Assembly (NCBI RefSeq): GCF_001425605.1
Contig: NZ_LMRG01000006.1
Span: forward strand, 118,650 to 179,388
Length of the DNA: 60,739 bases
Source of the DNA: Rhizobium sp. Leaf453
Lineage (GTDB): Bacteria; Pseudomonadota; Alphaproteobacteria; Rhizobiales; Rhizobiaceae
Direction: 5' to 3'
The notes below the pieces were generated by a model. The model worked only from the letters and a program-made list of their open reading frames with translations. It did not search any database and was not told the DNA's origin. Positions 42,980 to 51,480 of the stretch are shown piece by piece; within the stretch, counting starts at the first letter, position 1; the number at the start of each line of letters is the position of its first letter. Made by a program: the position numbers and the translations under genes.

Positions 42980-43156
42980 TCAGCGCTTGTGGTCGCCCTT
43001 GTCGCCCTGGCCCGGTTTTGCATCGTGTTTGGCGTCGTGACGGGCATCGGCCGACAGCGAGCGGGAGACGTCAACGCTTTCCTTGAATTTGCCTTCGTTG
43101 TCGCGGCGGACATAGCGCTTGTCGGTACCGGTATCGATCAGTTCGCGTTTGCTCAT
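42980..43156 (-). CDS. Small basic protein in front of exonuclease III copy two
   Basis: A 58-residue homologue of the protein at 22288 (TGTDKRYVRRDNEGKFKESV). AAGGAG precedes the ATG; the exonuclease start lies eight bases beyond its stop. The frame is intact although the exonuclease behind it is broken, which suggests that it has a role of its own or that the stop is recent. Confidence 0.8.
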   Translation of the reverse strand: MSKRELIDTGTDKRYVRRDNEGKFKESVDVSRSLSADARHDAKHDAKPGQGDKGDHKR

Positions 43157-43296
43157 GGCAGGACTCCTTTGTGGTTGCTGCATGGCTAAACGCGCGGCAC
43201 TCTCAAAAGATGCATGTGAATCATATGCCTAGGGATGACTCTCAAAACGGGTAGGGGCGGACGGCTAAGTCATTGAAAAATGATTCGTTTCGACTC

Positions 43297-43321
43297 GGAA
43301 CAATTACATGCCGATTCGCTT
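43297..43321 (+). promoter_or_regulatory. Possible EcfG-like promoter of the ku operon
   Basis: GGAAC, 16 bases, GCTT, 32 bases before the first ku ATG. Only the final TT of the -10 matches, which is allowed in the looser RpoE2 consensus (GGAAC-N18-TT). Confidence 0.4.
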
Positions 43322-43353
43322 GAATCGCATTAGTTGTATCAGGAGTCTGTGTT

Positions 43354-44256
43354 ATGGTTGCCCCGCGTGCGAATTGGAAGGGTTTCATCAAGTTCGGAGA
43401 GGTCGCCTGTCCGGTGGCTCTTTACACCGCGGCTTCCTCGTCGGAGCGCATCGCCTTCAACACGCTGAACCGCAAGACCGGCAATCGGGTAAAGCGCGAG
43501 TTCGTCGACAGCGAGACGGGCGATCCGGTCGAGCGTGACGAGCAGGTCAAAGGCTACGAGATTGAAAACGGCCAGTACATCGTCCTCGAACCCGACGAGG
43601 TGGCGGCCGCAGTGCCGGACAGCGACAAGACTCTGAAGGTTGACGCCTTCATCCCTTGCAACGAAATTGATGGGGTATATTTCGACAAGCCCTATTATCT
43701 GACGCCCGCCAAGATGGGCACCGAGGCCTTCGTGCTGCTGCGCGACGGCATGAAGAAAGCGAAAGTGGCTGCCATTGCTCGAACCGTTCTTTTCCGCCGC
43801 ATGCGCACGTTGCTGATCCGGCCGCACGGCAAGGGCCTGATCGCTACGACGCTGAACTTCGACTACGAAGTCCGCTCGTCTCAGGAGGCCTTCGAGGAAC
43901 TGCCCGACCTGAAGATCGAAGGCGAAATGCTCGAGCTTGCCGAGCATATCATCGGCACGAAGAAGGGCAGCTTCAATGCCAGTACATTCGATGATCGCTA
44001 CGAAACAGCCGTTGCCGAACTGGTGAAGGCCAAAATCGAAGGCCGGTCGCTGCCGAAAAAGAAAGCGCCCGCAGTATCCAAGCAGAGCGATCTTCTGCAG
44101 GCACTGCGCAAGAGCGCCGGTCTGGGCGCGAAGAAAGCGGAGCCGAAACGCACCGCTGCCAACGCCAATAAGGGCGCCGGGCGAGAGAAGGCTACCAAGC
44201 CCACTGTGGTTGCGAAATCCAAATCTGCCGCCGCGCCAACGCGCCGCGCGAGCTGA
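43354..44256 (+). CDS. ku: Non-homologous end joining protein Ku
   Basis: A 300-residue Ku protein that rings DNA ends and recruits LigD. The core starts NWKGFIKFGEVACPVALYTA and includes FNTLNRKTGNRVKREFVD, VKGYEIENGQYIVLE and IPCNEIDGVYFDKPYYL. The C-terminus from about residue 235 is lysine- and alanine-rich (LPKKKAPAVSKQ, AKKAEPKRTAA), a DNA-binding tail. It overlaps nothing but lies 12 bases before a second ku gene; bacteria with two linked Ku genes may form a heterodimer. Confidence 0.93.
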   Translation: MVAPRANWKGFIKFGEVACPVALYTAASSSERIAFNTLNRKTGNRVKREFVDSETGDPVERDEQVKGYEIENGQYIVLEPDEVAAAVPDSDKTLKVDAFIPCNEIDGVYFDKPYYLTPAKMGTEAFVLLRDGMKKAKVAAIARTVLFRRMRTLLIRPHGKGLIATTLNFDYEVRSSQEAFEELPDLKIEGEMLELAEHIIGTKKGSFNASTFDDRYETAVAELVKAKIEGRSLPKKKAPAVSKQSDLLQALRKSAGLGAKKAEPKRTAANANKGAGREKATKPTVVAKSKSAAAPTRRAS

Positions 44257-44268
44257 TCGGAGGTTACC

Positions 44269-45081
44269 ATGGCAGTTCGTCCGTATTGGAAAGGCTATCT
44301 GAAACTCTCGCTCGTCACCTGCCCGGTGCAGATGATGCCGGCGACCTCCGAGAACGAGAAGGTGCGCTTCCACACTCTCAATCGCGAGACCCATAACCGC
44401 GTCGTCAGCCATTATGTCGACTCCGTCACCGGCAAGGAGGTGAGGGAGGAGGACGAGGTCAAAGGTTACCAGCGCGGTGAGGACGAGTACATCATCCTCG
44501 AAGACGAGGACTTGGAGAACCTCGCGCTCGACAGCACCAAGACCATCGATATCTCCACCTTCGCACCACGAGACAGCATCGAGTGGATCTGGCTCGACAC
44601 CCCCTATTATTTGTCGCCGAACGATCCGGTTGGTCAGGAGGCGTTTTCGGTCATCCGCGATGCGATGGAATCGCAGGATATGGTCGGCATCTCCCGTCTG
44701 GTCATCACGCGCCGCGAGCGCGCCGTCATGCTGGAGCCACGCGGCAAAGGCATCGTGCTGTGGACATTGCGCTATGGGGATGAAGTCCGAGACGAGGATA
44801 CCTATTTTGCGGGCATCGGCGATGAGACAGCGGATTCCGACATGATGCCTTTGGTGCACCAGTTGATCAAAAAGCAGATCCAGCACTGGAATCCCAAGAT
44901 GGTCATCGATCCTGTGCAGGATCGGCTTCTCGATATCATCGCCGACAAAAAGAAAGCGCTGAAGAAGCCATCGAAGGCCAAGGCAAAAGCGAGTGCCTCG
45001 GGACCCGCTCCGAGCAACGTCATCAATATCATGGATGCCCTGAAGAAGTCGCTGGCTGCCGAAACCCGGACCGGCAAATGA
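44269..45081 (+). CDS. ku: Second Ku protein
   Basis: A 270-residue Ku (YWKGYLKLSLVTCPVQMMPA, FHTLNRETHNRVVSHYVD, VKGYQRGEDEYIILED, RDSIEWIWLDTPYYLSP) with a shorter lysine-rich tail (KKALKKPSKAKAKASA) than the first copy. GGAGG precedes its ATG. It shares perhaps half of the residues with its neighbour, so this is an old duplication. Its stop overlaps the start of the ruined ligase by four bases, showing that the ligase was once the third gene of the operon. Confidence 0.93.
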   Translation: MAVRPYWKGYLKLSLVTCPVQMMPATSENEKVRFHTLNRETHNRVVSHYVDSVTGKEVREEDEVKGYQRGEDEYIILEDEDLENLALDSTKTIDISTFAPRDSIEWIWLDTPYYLSPNDPVGQEAFSVIRDAMESQDMVGISRLVITRRERAVMLEPRGKGIVLWTLRYGDEVRDEDTYFAGIGDETADSDMMPLVHQLIKKQIQHWNPKMVIDPVQDRLLDIIADKKKALKKPSKAKAKASASGPAPSNVINIMDALKKSLAAETRTGK

Positions 45082-46105
45082 AAAGACCCGCGAAACCGCT
45101 CCTGCGGGACGATAGCTTCACCTCGAAATCCCAGGCGCGACGCAAGCGCGATCCGGCACAGTCGAGCCTTCCCTTCGATCCGACGCCCAATCGGGTCGAA
45201 CCGTGCCTTGCTCTGCTGAGGCGGCTCCGCCGACCGGTCCCGATTGGGCCTTTGTGGTCAAATGGGATGGCTTTCTGCTCGCCATTCACATCGAGCCGAA
45301 GGGCGTCCGCAATCACGCGCGGTGGCCACGACTGGACGCATCCGTTTCCCGCGATTGCGGCGGCCGCCAAAACCCTCGGCGTTGCCACAGCCATTCTCGC
45401 GGTGAGGCCGTCGTTCTCAATGCCCAGGGCCGGTCTGACTTCGGAGCGTTGCAGCGCTCGCTCGGCGGCCGAGGCGGCAAACGTGCCTCGACGGAGTCCG
45501 TCCTCTTCGCCTTCGACCTTCTCTACTTCGACGGTCACGATCTGACGGGGACCGAGCTGTCCGTTCGGAGGCCCTCCTGGAAGATCTTCTCGACGGCGCG
45601 GTCGGCGCTATCCAACTTTCCGAGGAGGTGCAAGGTGACAGCGTCGCACTTCTGGAGAACGCCCGCTCGCTTGGACTGGAAGGCATCATCGCCAAGCACC
45701 GCGATAGTCCGTACCGCTCGGGAAGGGACCGGCGACTGGTTGAAAATCGAGTGCGTCCAAAGCGAGAGTTTCATGATCGTCGGATACGAGCCGTCAGCCG
45801 CCGCCCGGGGTGGGATCGGCAGCCTGTTGCTTGCCGATCGCCGCAGACACGATTGGGTCTACGTCGGCGCCGTCGCCACAGGCTTCAAGGAAAGGACGCC
45901 ACCTATCTGAAGAAGACGCTCGACATGCTGAAAACGAGGACGCCGGTCGTTCCGCCGAAAGGCAAAGGTTTATGTCTTCGCCCAGCCGACGCTGATCGCA
46001 GAAATCGAATTCCGGGGCTGGACCGACGGCGGCAGTCTGCGACATGCGTCCTACAAGGGCTTGCGCGAGGTCCAGGATAATGCCTCAGTCCATGAGCTTG
46101 ATTGA
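45078..46105 (+). pseudogene. Small LigD-type ATP-dependent DNA ligase, ruined by many frameshifts
   Basis: Starts MKRPAKPLLRDDSF and SLPFDPTPNRVEPCLAL in one frame, then jumps between frames at least six times: WAFVVKWDGFLLAIHIEP (active-site KWDG still present), RGGHDWTHPFPAIA, GRSDFGALQRSLGG, VLFAFDLLYFDGHDLTGTE, LGLEGIIAKHRDSPYRSGR, GDWLKIECVQSESFMIVGYE, DWVYVGAVATGF and DATYLKKTLDMLKTRTP, ending near VHELD at 46105. The full protein would be about 340 residues: ligase and OB domains only, without the polymerase. The overlap with ku shows it was part of the operon. Confidence 0.88.
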
Positions 46106-46187
46106 GCCAGTGTTGGTGACGAAAAAAGTGCCGAATTTTTTCTCTGTTCGCTCTTGAATCGTAAATTCTCCAAAACCAAATCTTTTG

Positions 46188-46275
46188 CTGCCAGCCGCTG
46201 ATGACAGGGCTGGCCTTGCTGGGAGCGCCGCTTTCGGCGCTTCTGTACCCATGTTGCTTCAAGGAGGATATGGCT
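46188..46275 (+). promoter_or_regulatory. ROSE-type RNA thermometer in the hsp20 leader
   Basis: Two stable hairpins (GCCAGCC/GGCTGGC at 46190-46214 and AGCGCCG/CGGCGCT at 46224-46241) are followed by TTGCTTCAAGGAGGATA, where the TTGCTTC run can pair with AAGGAGG. This matches the ROSE elements of rhizobial small heat shock genes, which hide the ribosome binding site until heat melts the last hairpin. The fold was judged by eye only. Confidence 0.75.
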
Positions 46276-46749
46276 ATGGCAACATCTTATGACTATGCAC
46301 CTCTCTTCCGCTCGAGCGTCGGCTTCGACCGGGTCTTCAATCTTCTCGAAAATGCCCAGCGCGCCCGCTCGATCAGTGACTGGCCGCCCTATGATATCGT
46401 CAAGACCGGGGACGACACCTACCGGATCTCTATCGCTGTGGCAGGCTTTGCCCAGAACGATCTCGACATCACCTTCCAGTCCAACCTTCTGACCGTCACG
46501 GGTAAGAAGCAGGAGGCGGCCGCTGACGGCTATCTGCATCGCGGTATTGCCGGCCGTCCGTTCGAACACCGGTTCGAACTTGCCGATCATGTCCGGATAA
46601 ACGGAGCGGACCTGAGCAACGGTCTACTGTCGATTGATCTGGTTCGCGAGATTCCGGAGGCACTGAAGCCGCGAAAAATTACCATCAAAAGCGCCCCAGC
46701 TTTGGCATCTGCAGCTCCGGCACAGATCGAAGCGCAGAAGGCGGCTTAA
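46276..46749 (+). CDS. Small heat shock protein Hsp20 (IbpA type)
   Basis: A 157-residue alpha-crystallin chaperone that holds unfolding proteins. The N-terminus YDYAPLFRSSVGFDRVFNLL is typical of the IbpA class; the crystallin domain runs from about residue 35 (YDIVKTGDDTYRISIAVAGF, ENRFELADHV-like HRFELADHVRINGADLSNGL) to about 135, and the tail is alanine-rich. Two ATGs are six bases apart; the second, after GGCT, has the correct spacing from GGAGG and matches other ROSE-controlled genes. Confidence 0.92.
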   Translation: MATSYDYAPLFRSSVGFDRVFNLLENAQRARSISDWPPYDIVKTGDDTYRISIAVAGFAQNDLDITFQSNLLTVTGKKQEAAADGYLHRGIAGRPFEHRFELADHVRINGADLSNGLLSIDLVREIPEALKPRKITIKSAPALASAAPAQIEAQKAA

Positions 46750-46820
46750 TGACACTGTCCCTCAACAAGGGCGCTGTCGCGACGGCGCCCATCGATATTC
46801 CGGGTGGGAAGGAGAGAACG

Positions 46821-47120
46821 ATGAAACCCGATATGTTCAGGCAGCCTGTTTCCATTCTTGTCGGCCTCGGCTTTCCGGCAAAGGTTCGCAGCGTAATGGA
46901 CGCCTACCGGCATCTTTCCGATTGGCCGGCCCCAAGCCGAGACACCGCGCATTCGATCGCGCTCAAGGCATGCAGTGCCGCGCTACGTGGTGAAATCGAA
47001 GCAGAGACCGCGCGCGGCCTGTTCGCTGCCTTTGCCGAGAAACACGATTTGCTGGCGCCAGAAACCAACGTGACCGCCGCCTCGCGTTTGCAGCGAGACA
47101 AAGATCCTCATGTGCGGTGA
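46821..47120 (+). CDS. DUF982 family protein
   Basis: A 99-residue protein with GGAGAG before the ATG. QPVSILVGLGFPAKVRSVMD, YRHLSDWP, IALKACSAALRGEIEAETA and LFAAFAEKHDLLAPE are the standard DUF982 pattern. The family is abundant in rhizobia and has no known function. It lies 72 bases after hsp20 and may be cotranscribed with it. Confidence 0.82.
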   Translation: MKPDMFRQPVSILVGLGFPAKVRSVMDAYRHLSDWPAPSRDTAHSIALKACSAALRGEIEAETARGLFAAFAEKHDLLAPETNVTAASRLQRDKDPHVR

Positions 47121-47129
47121 GGTTGTCCG

Positions 47130-47405
47130 ATGATGCACGATTTGCTTCAGCAGGCCACCAACAATGCGATGGCGATGGGACCAACGGTCCTGCTTCAGGG
47201 CATGCAGCCTCGGCGACCGATCGACGTGGTGAGAGCGCCGACCCTTTCCATCGATGACAGGCGCGCGATCCTCGCAGCGTGGGCGTCGGACTTTTACGCG
47301 GTCGATTCCAAGCCCGCCCTTCGGCAGCTACCGGGAACAGCTCCAGTCTCGATCGATGAGGTGCAGGCTGCCCTGGAAGAACTTGATCGGCGCTACGGTT
47401 TTTGA
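47130..47405 (+). CDS. Conserved hypothetical protein
   Basis: A 91-residue protein, ten bases after the DUF982 gene. LSIDDRRAILAAWASDFYAV and VSIDEVQAALEELDRRYGF are the conserved parts found in uncharacterised rhizobial proteins, often beside hsp20 or DUF982 genes. No catalytic motif. It is convergent with ligD, 12 bases away. Confidence 0.7.
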   Translation: MMHDLLQQATNNAMAMGPTVLLQGMQPRRPIDVVRAPTLSIDDRRAILAAWASDFYAVDSKPALRQLPGTAPVSIDEVQAALEELDRRYGF

Positions 47406-47417
47406 TCGCTGGCGCGT

Positions 47418-50087
47418 TCAGGCGGCCTGCTTCATCGACTTGGCGAGCCGCTTGATTGCCTGCTCCAGCGAGCGCTGTCCGTCGCAATAATCCTGCCAGG
47501 CGCTCGTCTTCTCAATAAGAGCCGGTACGGTGCGGATCGTAAACCGCTTCGGATCGAGATCCGTCTTCACCTGGGCCCATGTCAGCGGCATTGATACGGT
47601 GGCGCCGGGACGGGCACGCGGAGATAAAGGCGCAACAGCGGTCGCCATGCGATCGTTGCGCAGATAGTCGAGGAAGATGCGGCCATTACGCTGGTTCTTG
47701 GCCATCTTGATCAGATAGAGTTCTGGGTTCTCACGAGCCATTTGCAAGCAAACATCATGCGCAAAGCCCTTGGCCTCCGGCCAGGCCAGCTTCTTACCCT
47801 TGGCCGCGGCGAGCGGCGTGACGACGTGCAGCCCTTTGCCGCCCGTCGTCTTGCAGAAACTGACGAGGCCAAGCTCCTCCAGCCGATCGCGCATCTCGCG
47901 GGCGGCTTCGACAACGGTGGAGAAGGGGACGTCTGGACCGGGATCGAGGTCGAAAACGAGGCGGCCCGGCACTTCGGGGAGTTTCGGCTCGCAATTCCAT
48001 GGATGGAGCTCGACGCCGCCGATCTGCGCGATCGCGGCCAAGCCCTCGACGCGATCGATCTGTAAATATGGCTTCTTATCGCCAAAGACCTGCACCAGTT
48101 CCAGGAGATTGGAGGTGCCCGGCATCGCATGGCGCTGGAAGAACTGCTCGGCGCCGATACCGTCAGGCGTCCGTATGATCGAGCACGGACGGCCCTTGAT
48201 ATGATCGATCAGCCAAGGGCCGACGGCCTCGTAGTAACGAGCCAGTTCCACCTTCGTGACCGGTTCACCATCATTGGCGTCTGGCCAGAGCGGCTTGTCC
48301 GGATTGGAGATCAACACGCCCATGACATCTTCCTTGCCGCTTTTGCGCGGCGGCTTTGCGGGCCGTTTGGATCTTGCCTGTGTGACCGGATCGGGCGTTT
48401 CCACCTCAGCTGGTTCGACCGGCTTCTCGGCGACGACTTCCATTGCTGGCTTGTCTTCTCGCAAGCCCTTGAACGCCGCCTGGCGGACAAGCCCGTCGGC
48501 GGTCCAGCCGGCGAACTCAATCTCCGCCACCAGTTCCGGCTTCACCCAGACGATGTTGGCATCCTTCTTCGGTGCCCCAATCCCGGTGAACGGTGACTTG
48601 GCCGTTTCCAGCGCGCGCAGCCTGGGCAACAGGACATCGACCTTGCCGGCGCCATAGCCCGTGCCCACACGGCCGACATAGACGAAATGGCTGCCGCGGT
48701 TAACGCCGACCAGCAGCGAGCGGAAATTGCCGTTGGTCGTAGCATAGGCGCCGATCACCACCTCATGGCCGGCCCGGCATTTGGATTTGGCCCAAGTCGC
48801 GGTGCGGCCGGATTGATAGGGAGCATCCGCCTGTTTGGAGACGATGCCTTCGAGCGACAGCTTGCAGGCTGACTTCAGGACGGCATCTCCGCCGGTCGCG
48901 AAATGCTCGACAAAGCGCAAGCGTGGATCCTCGCTAGCGTCATCGAGCAGTTTCCGCAGCCGATCCTTTCGCTTGGTCAGCGGCAGTTGTCGAAGATCTT
49001 CATCGCCTTCAAACAGCAGGTCGAAGGCAAAATAGACCAGCGCATCCGTCTTGCCTTCCGACAGCGCCGCCTGCAGCGCGGCGAAGTCTGGTGCCCCGTT
49101 GTCATCGAGCGCGCAAATCTCGCCGTCGATAATGGCGTGCGGAAGCGCGGCGCAGAATTCGGCGATTGCCGGGTACTTCGCCGTCCAGTCGAGACCTTTG
49201 CGGGTTTTGAGCGTGACCTCGCCGTTGTCGATGCGCATCTGGATGCGGTATCCGTCGAACTTGATCTCGTGGATCCAGCCATCGGCGGCAGGCGGACGCT
49301 CGCGCGTTTCGCAGAGCTGCGGCGCGATGAAGTCCGGCATTGCGGACTTCGCTGCTTTGGCAGCTTTGCCCGGCGCTTCCTTCTCGGTTGTGGTTCCGGC
49401 TTTGCGCTCTTCCGCTGCAAGGCCGTGATTGCTGTCCCAGACCGCATCCGCCTGGACTTCGCCACTCTCGATCATGAACGGTTTCGGCTTCTTGCCCTTG
49501 CCGGCGGCGATCGCTTCCATCGTCCGCCCCGAGGCGACAGAGGTTGCGTTCTCTTCCAAAACGGCCGCGCCGTTGTCCTCGACGGAGAAATCATCATGAT
49601 GTTTGATCAGCAGCCAGTTGGTGCGCTTGCCGCCGTCACGGTCGTTCCGCATCCGCACCAACACGAAGCTGCCGTGCAGCCGCTCGCCCTCAAGCGTGAA
49701 CTTGAAATCACCGTTGGCAAGCGCCTGTTCTGGCGTCCGGTTGCCTTCCGGCTCCCAATAGCCGCGGTCCCAGAGCATAACCGTGCCGCCGCCATATTGG
49801 CCTTTAGGGATCGTGCCTTCGAAGTCGCCATAGTCGAGCGGGTGATCCTCGACCTCGACGGCAAGACGCTTGTCGTGCGGATCGAGCGACGGGCCTTTCG
49901 TGACAGCCCAGGACTTGAAGACACCGTCGAGTTCGAGCCGCAGATCGTAATGCAATCGCGTGGCGTCATGCTTCTGGATGACGAAGCGCCGGCGGTTCGA
50001 CGTTTTCAACGTCGCCAGGCCGCTCGGCTCCTGCGTTTTCTGGAAGTCGCGTTTCTGCTTATAAGTCGAGAGCTTGTCGCTGGCCAT
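47418..50087 (-). CDS. ligD: Three-domain DNA ligase D
   Basis: An 889-residue end-joining enzyme. Order: 3'-phosphoesterase (about residues 1-200; [20 protein letters not shown], then [20 protein letters not shown]), ATP-dependent ligase (about 240-540; [13 protein letters not shown] with catalytic lysine, [26 protein letters not shown]), and the primase-polymerase (about 590-889; [30 protein letters not shown] with the metal-binding aspartates, TTGGKGLHV). It fills, trims and seals ends held by Ku. All catalytic motifs are intact, so it can replace the ruined small ligase next to ku. Confidence 0.95.
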   Translation of the reverse strand: MASDKLSTYKQKRDFQKTQEPSGLATLKTSNRRRFVIQKHDATRLHYDLRLELDGVFKSWAVTKGPSLDPHDKRLAVEVEDHPLDYGDFEGTIPKGQYGGGTVMLWDRGYWEPEGNRTPEQALANGDFKFTLEGERLHGSFVLVRMRNDRDGGKRTNWLLIKHHDDFSVEDNGAAVLEENATSVASGRTMEAIAAGKGKKPKPFMIESGEVQADAVWDSNHGLAAEERKAGTTTEKEAPGKAAKAAKSAMPDFIAPQLCETRERPPAADGWIHEIKFDGYRIQMRIDNGEVTLKTRKGLDWTAKYPAIAEFCAALPHAIIDGEICALDDNGAPDFAALQAALSEGKTDALVYFAFDLLFEGDEDLRQLPLTKRKDRLRKLLDDASEDPRLRFVEHFATGGDAVLKSACKLSLEGIVSKQADAPYQSGRTATWAKSKCRAGHEVVIGAYATTNGNFRSLLVGVNRGSHFVYVGRVGTGYGAGKVDVLLPRLRALETAKSPFTGIGAPKKDANIVWVKPELVAEIEFAGWTADGLVRQAAFKGLREDKPAMEVVAEKPVEPAEVETPDPVTQARSKRPAKPPRKSGKEDVMGVLISNPDKPLWPDANDGEPVTKVELARYYEAVGPWLIDHIKGRPCSIIRTPDGIGAEQFFQRHAMPGTSNLLELVQVFGDKKPYLQIDRVEGLAAIAQIGGVELHPWNCEPKLPEVPGRLVFDLDPGPDVPFSTVVEAAREMRDRLEELGLVSFCKTTGGKGLHVVTPLAAAKGKKLAWPEAKGFAHDVCLQMARENPELYLIKMAKNQRNGRIFLDYLRNDRMATAVAPLSPRARPGATVSMPLTWAQVKTDLDPKRFTIRTVPALIEKTSAWQDYCDGQRSLEQAIKRLAKSMKQAA

Positions 50088-50139
50088 CGCGGTCCCCGGT
50101 ACACTTCCGCCATCCGCGTCGAATGACGACGGAGCTGAG

Positions 50140-50257
50140 GCGCGGGCCGGACAGGTGGGACGCTCGACTGCCGTTTCGTTGGCCGCAAGGAGAAACCGGA
50201 AAAATCCTCGCGTTCGTCATCCCTGTCACGTCCGGTTGACACGGCACGCGACCTCGG
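50140..50257 (-). repeat. Leader module shared with the FAD-protein gene
   Basis: Inverted counterpart of 36744-36857, about 80 per cent identical and without indels from GTG at 50242. Here the GTG frame runs 78 codons, to 50006, and overlaps the start of ligD in a different frame, so it could be a leader peptide gene. Confidence 0.7.
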
Positions 50258-50264
50258 AACTGAG

Positions 50265-50289
50265 AATCATCTAGCCCGTATTTTGTTCC
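50265..50289 (-). promoter_or_regulatory. EcfG-like promoter of ligD
   Basis: GGAAC, 16 bases, GATT on the minus strand, followed after eight bases by CGAGGTCGCG, exactly as at the promoter of the FAD protein. The ligD ATG lies 178 bases downstream. Stress-sigma control of end joining is known in Sinorhizobium. Confidence 0.5.
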
Positions 50290-50329
50290 AACTCAGCCTG
50301 TTGAGATGTGGTGAAAAACAGAAAGCGCG

Positions 50330-50920
50330 TCAGCCGACCTGCTCGACATTGAGGGTGCCGGCGGGAAGTGGCCTGATCAGAGATTTCGCCGAGACAGATG
50401 GATCGAGCCAGTCCGCCCAGGCGTCTTGCTCGAGGATGACGATCTGCCGGTCGTGATAGGGCGCGATGTCCGGTCCAGGTTCCATCGTCAGCATGGTGAA
50501 GGCTTGCCCGACGTCACCCGTGTCGCGCCAGATACCGGCGATGCAGAAGATCGGTTCGTCCTTTTTGGTGAACAGCCACTTGTCCTTGCGCTTTTTCCCT
50601 TTTTCCGTTGGATCGGTGAATTCGTAGAAGCCATCGGCAACGATAAGGCACCGATTGGAGTTGAACTCGCGTCCGTCCGAGCGGAAATTGTAGACCGGCC
50701 GCTTGTTCTGGCCCGGCCAACTCCATCGGCGCTGGACGAGGTCCGCCTCATCGCGCGCTCCCTCGATCCCCCGGATGATCGGCGCCATGTCGGTGATCTT
50801 GATGTCCTCGCGTGCTTCAACATTCGGTGCACCTTCACCAAAGCGGATCTTGATCTTGAGATGGGCGAAATTCTCGACGATCGACGCCAGGTCCACCATC
50901 AGTCGATAATCATTGCACAT
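50330..50920 (-). CDS. SOS response-associated peptidase (SRAP, YedK/HMCES family)
   Basis: A 196-residue protein that forms a covalent, protective crosslink with abasic sites in single-stranded DNA. Cys2 right after the initiator Met (MCNDYRLM) is the crosslinking residue; NFRSDGREFNSNRCLIVADG, the glutamate in GFYEFTDP and the histidine in APYHDRQIV complete the site. Full length. Divergent from a second SRAP gene 51 bases away. Confidence 0.92.
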   Translation of the reverse strand: MCNDYRLMVDLASIVENFAHLKIKIRFGEGAPNVEAREDIKITDMAPIIRGIEGARDEADLVQRRWSWPGQNKRPVYNFRSDGREFNSNRCLIVADGFYEFTDPTEKGKKRKDKWLFTKKDEPIFCIAGIWRDTGDVGQAFTMLTMEPGPDIAPYHDRQIVILEQDAWADWLDPSVSAKSLIRPLPAGTLNVEQVG

Positions 50921-50971
50921 GCGTCCTCCGCGCTCCTTCTTGTCTGACTGGGTTCTTGCTATGTTCTACAT

Positions 50972-51480
50972 ATGGCGAAAGCGAAGGTTTTCCAGACCGA
51001 CGCCCCGCTCGACGAGCGCCGCGTCATCATACGGCGCCATGACGGCGATGTGGAGATGGTGGAGCTACCCGGGGGTTGCGTCCTCTCGATGGTGGCCCGC
51101 GTGCGGTGCATGTGGTGCGCTCAGAAGGAAGGTTGTTCCCGACTAATCGCTGCCTGGTGCAGGCATCCGAGTTTCGCCATCGCAGTGGGGGCAAGAATTT
51201 CAGTTTCTCACTGGGGAACGGTGACTGGTTTTATTTCGCAGGAATCTGGCGGCAGGCGTCGAATGGCTGGTCGGAAGCCTATGCCATCCTCACTATCGAG
51301 GCGAATGCCGACATTGCGCCCTATCATGATCGGCAGATGGCAGTCCTGACGCGCCACCAACGGATGGACTGGCTCGACGGGATTATGCCGGAAGAGGAAA
51401 TCCTACGGCCACTTCCTGCCAGGACCTTCCGCGTCAGTCCTCTTTCGAACGCTTCTTTCCAGCCGCCGCTGGCAGTTTAA
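50972..51480 (+). pseudogene. SRAP-family paralogue without Cys2, frameshifted
   Basis: Starts MAKAKVFQTDAPLDERRVI and HDGDVEMVEL. One base is missing near 51067, where the family has ELRWG, and the rest continues in the next frame: RSEGRLFPTNRCLVQASEF, WFYFAGIWRQ, EANADIAPYHDRQMAVL and LRPLPARTFRV. The N-terminus has no cysteine at position 2, so even a repaired protein would lack the abasic-site crosslinking residue; this rhizobial subgroup may do something else. The stop overlaps the dinB stop on the other strand. Confidence 0.8.

Noticed and set aside
46150..46185. RpoH-type heat shock promoter before hsp20
   Set aside because: CTTGAA is present but the -10 does not match the rhizobial sigma-32 consensus well enough.
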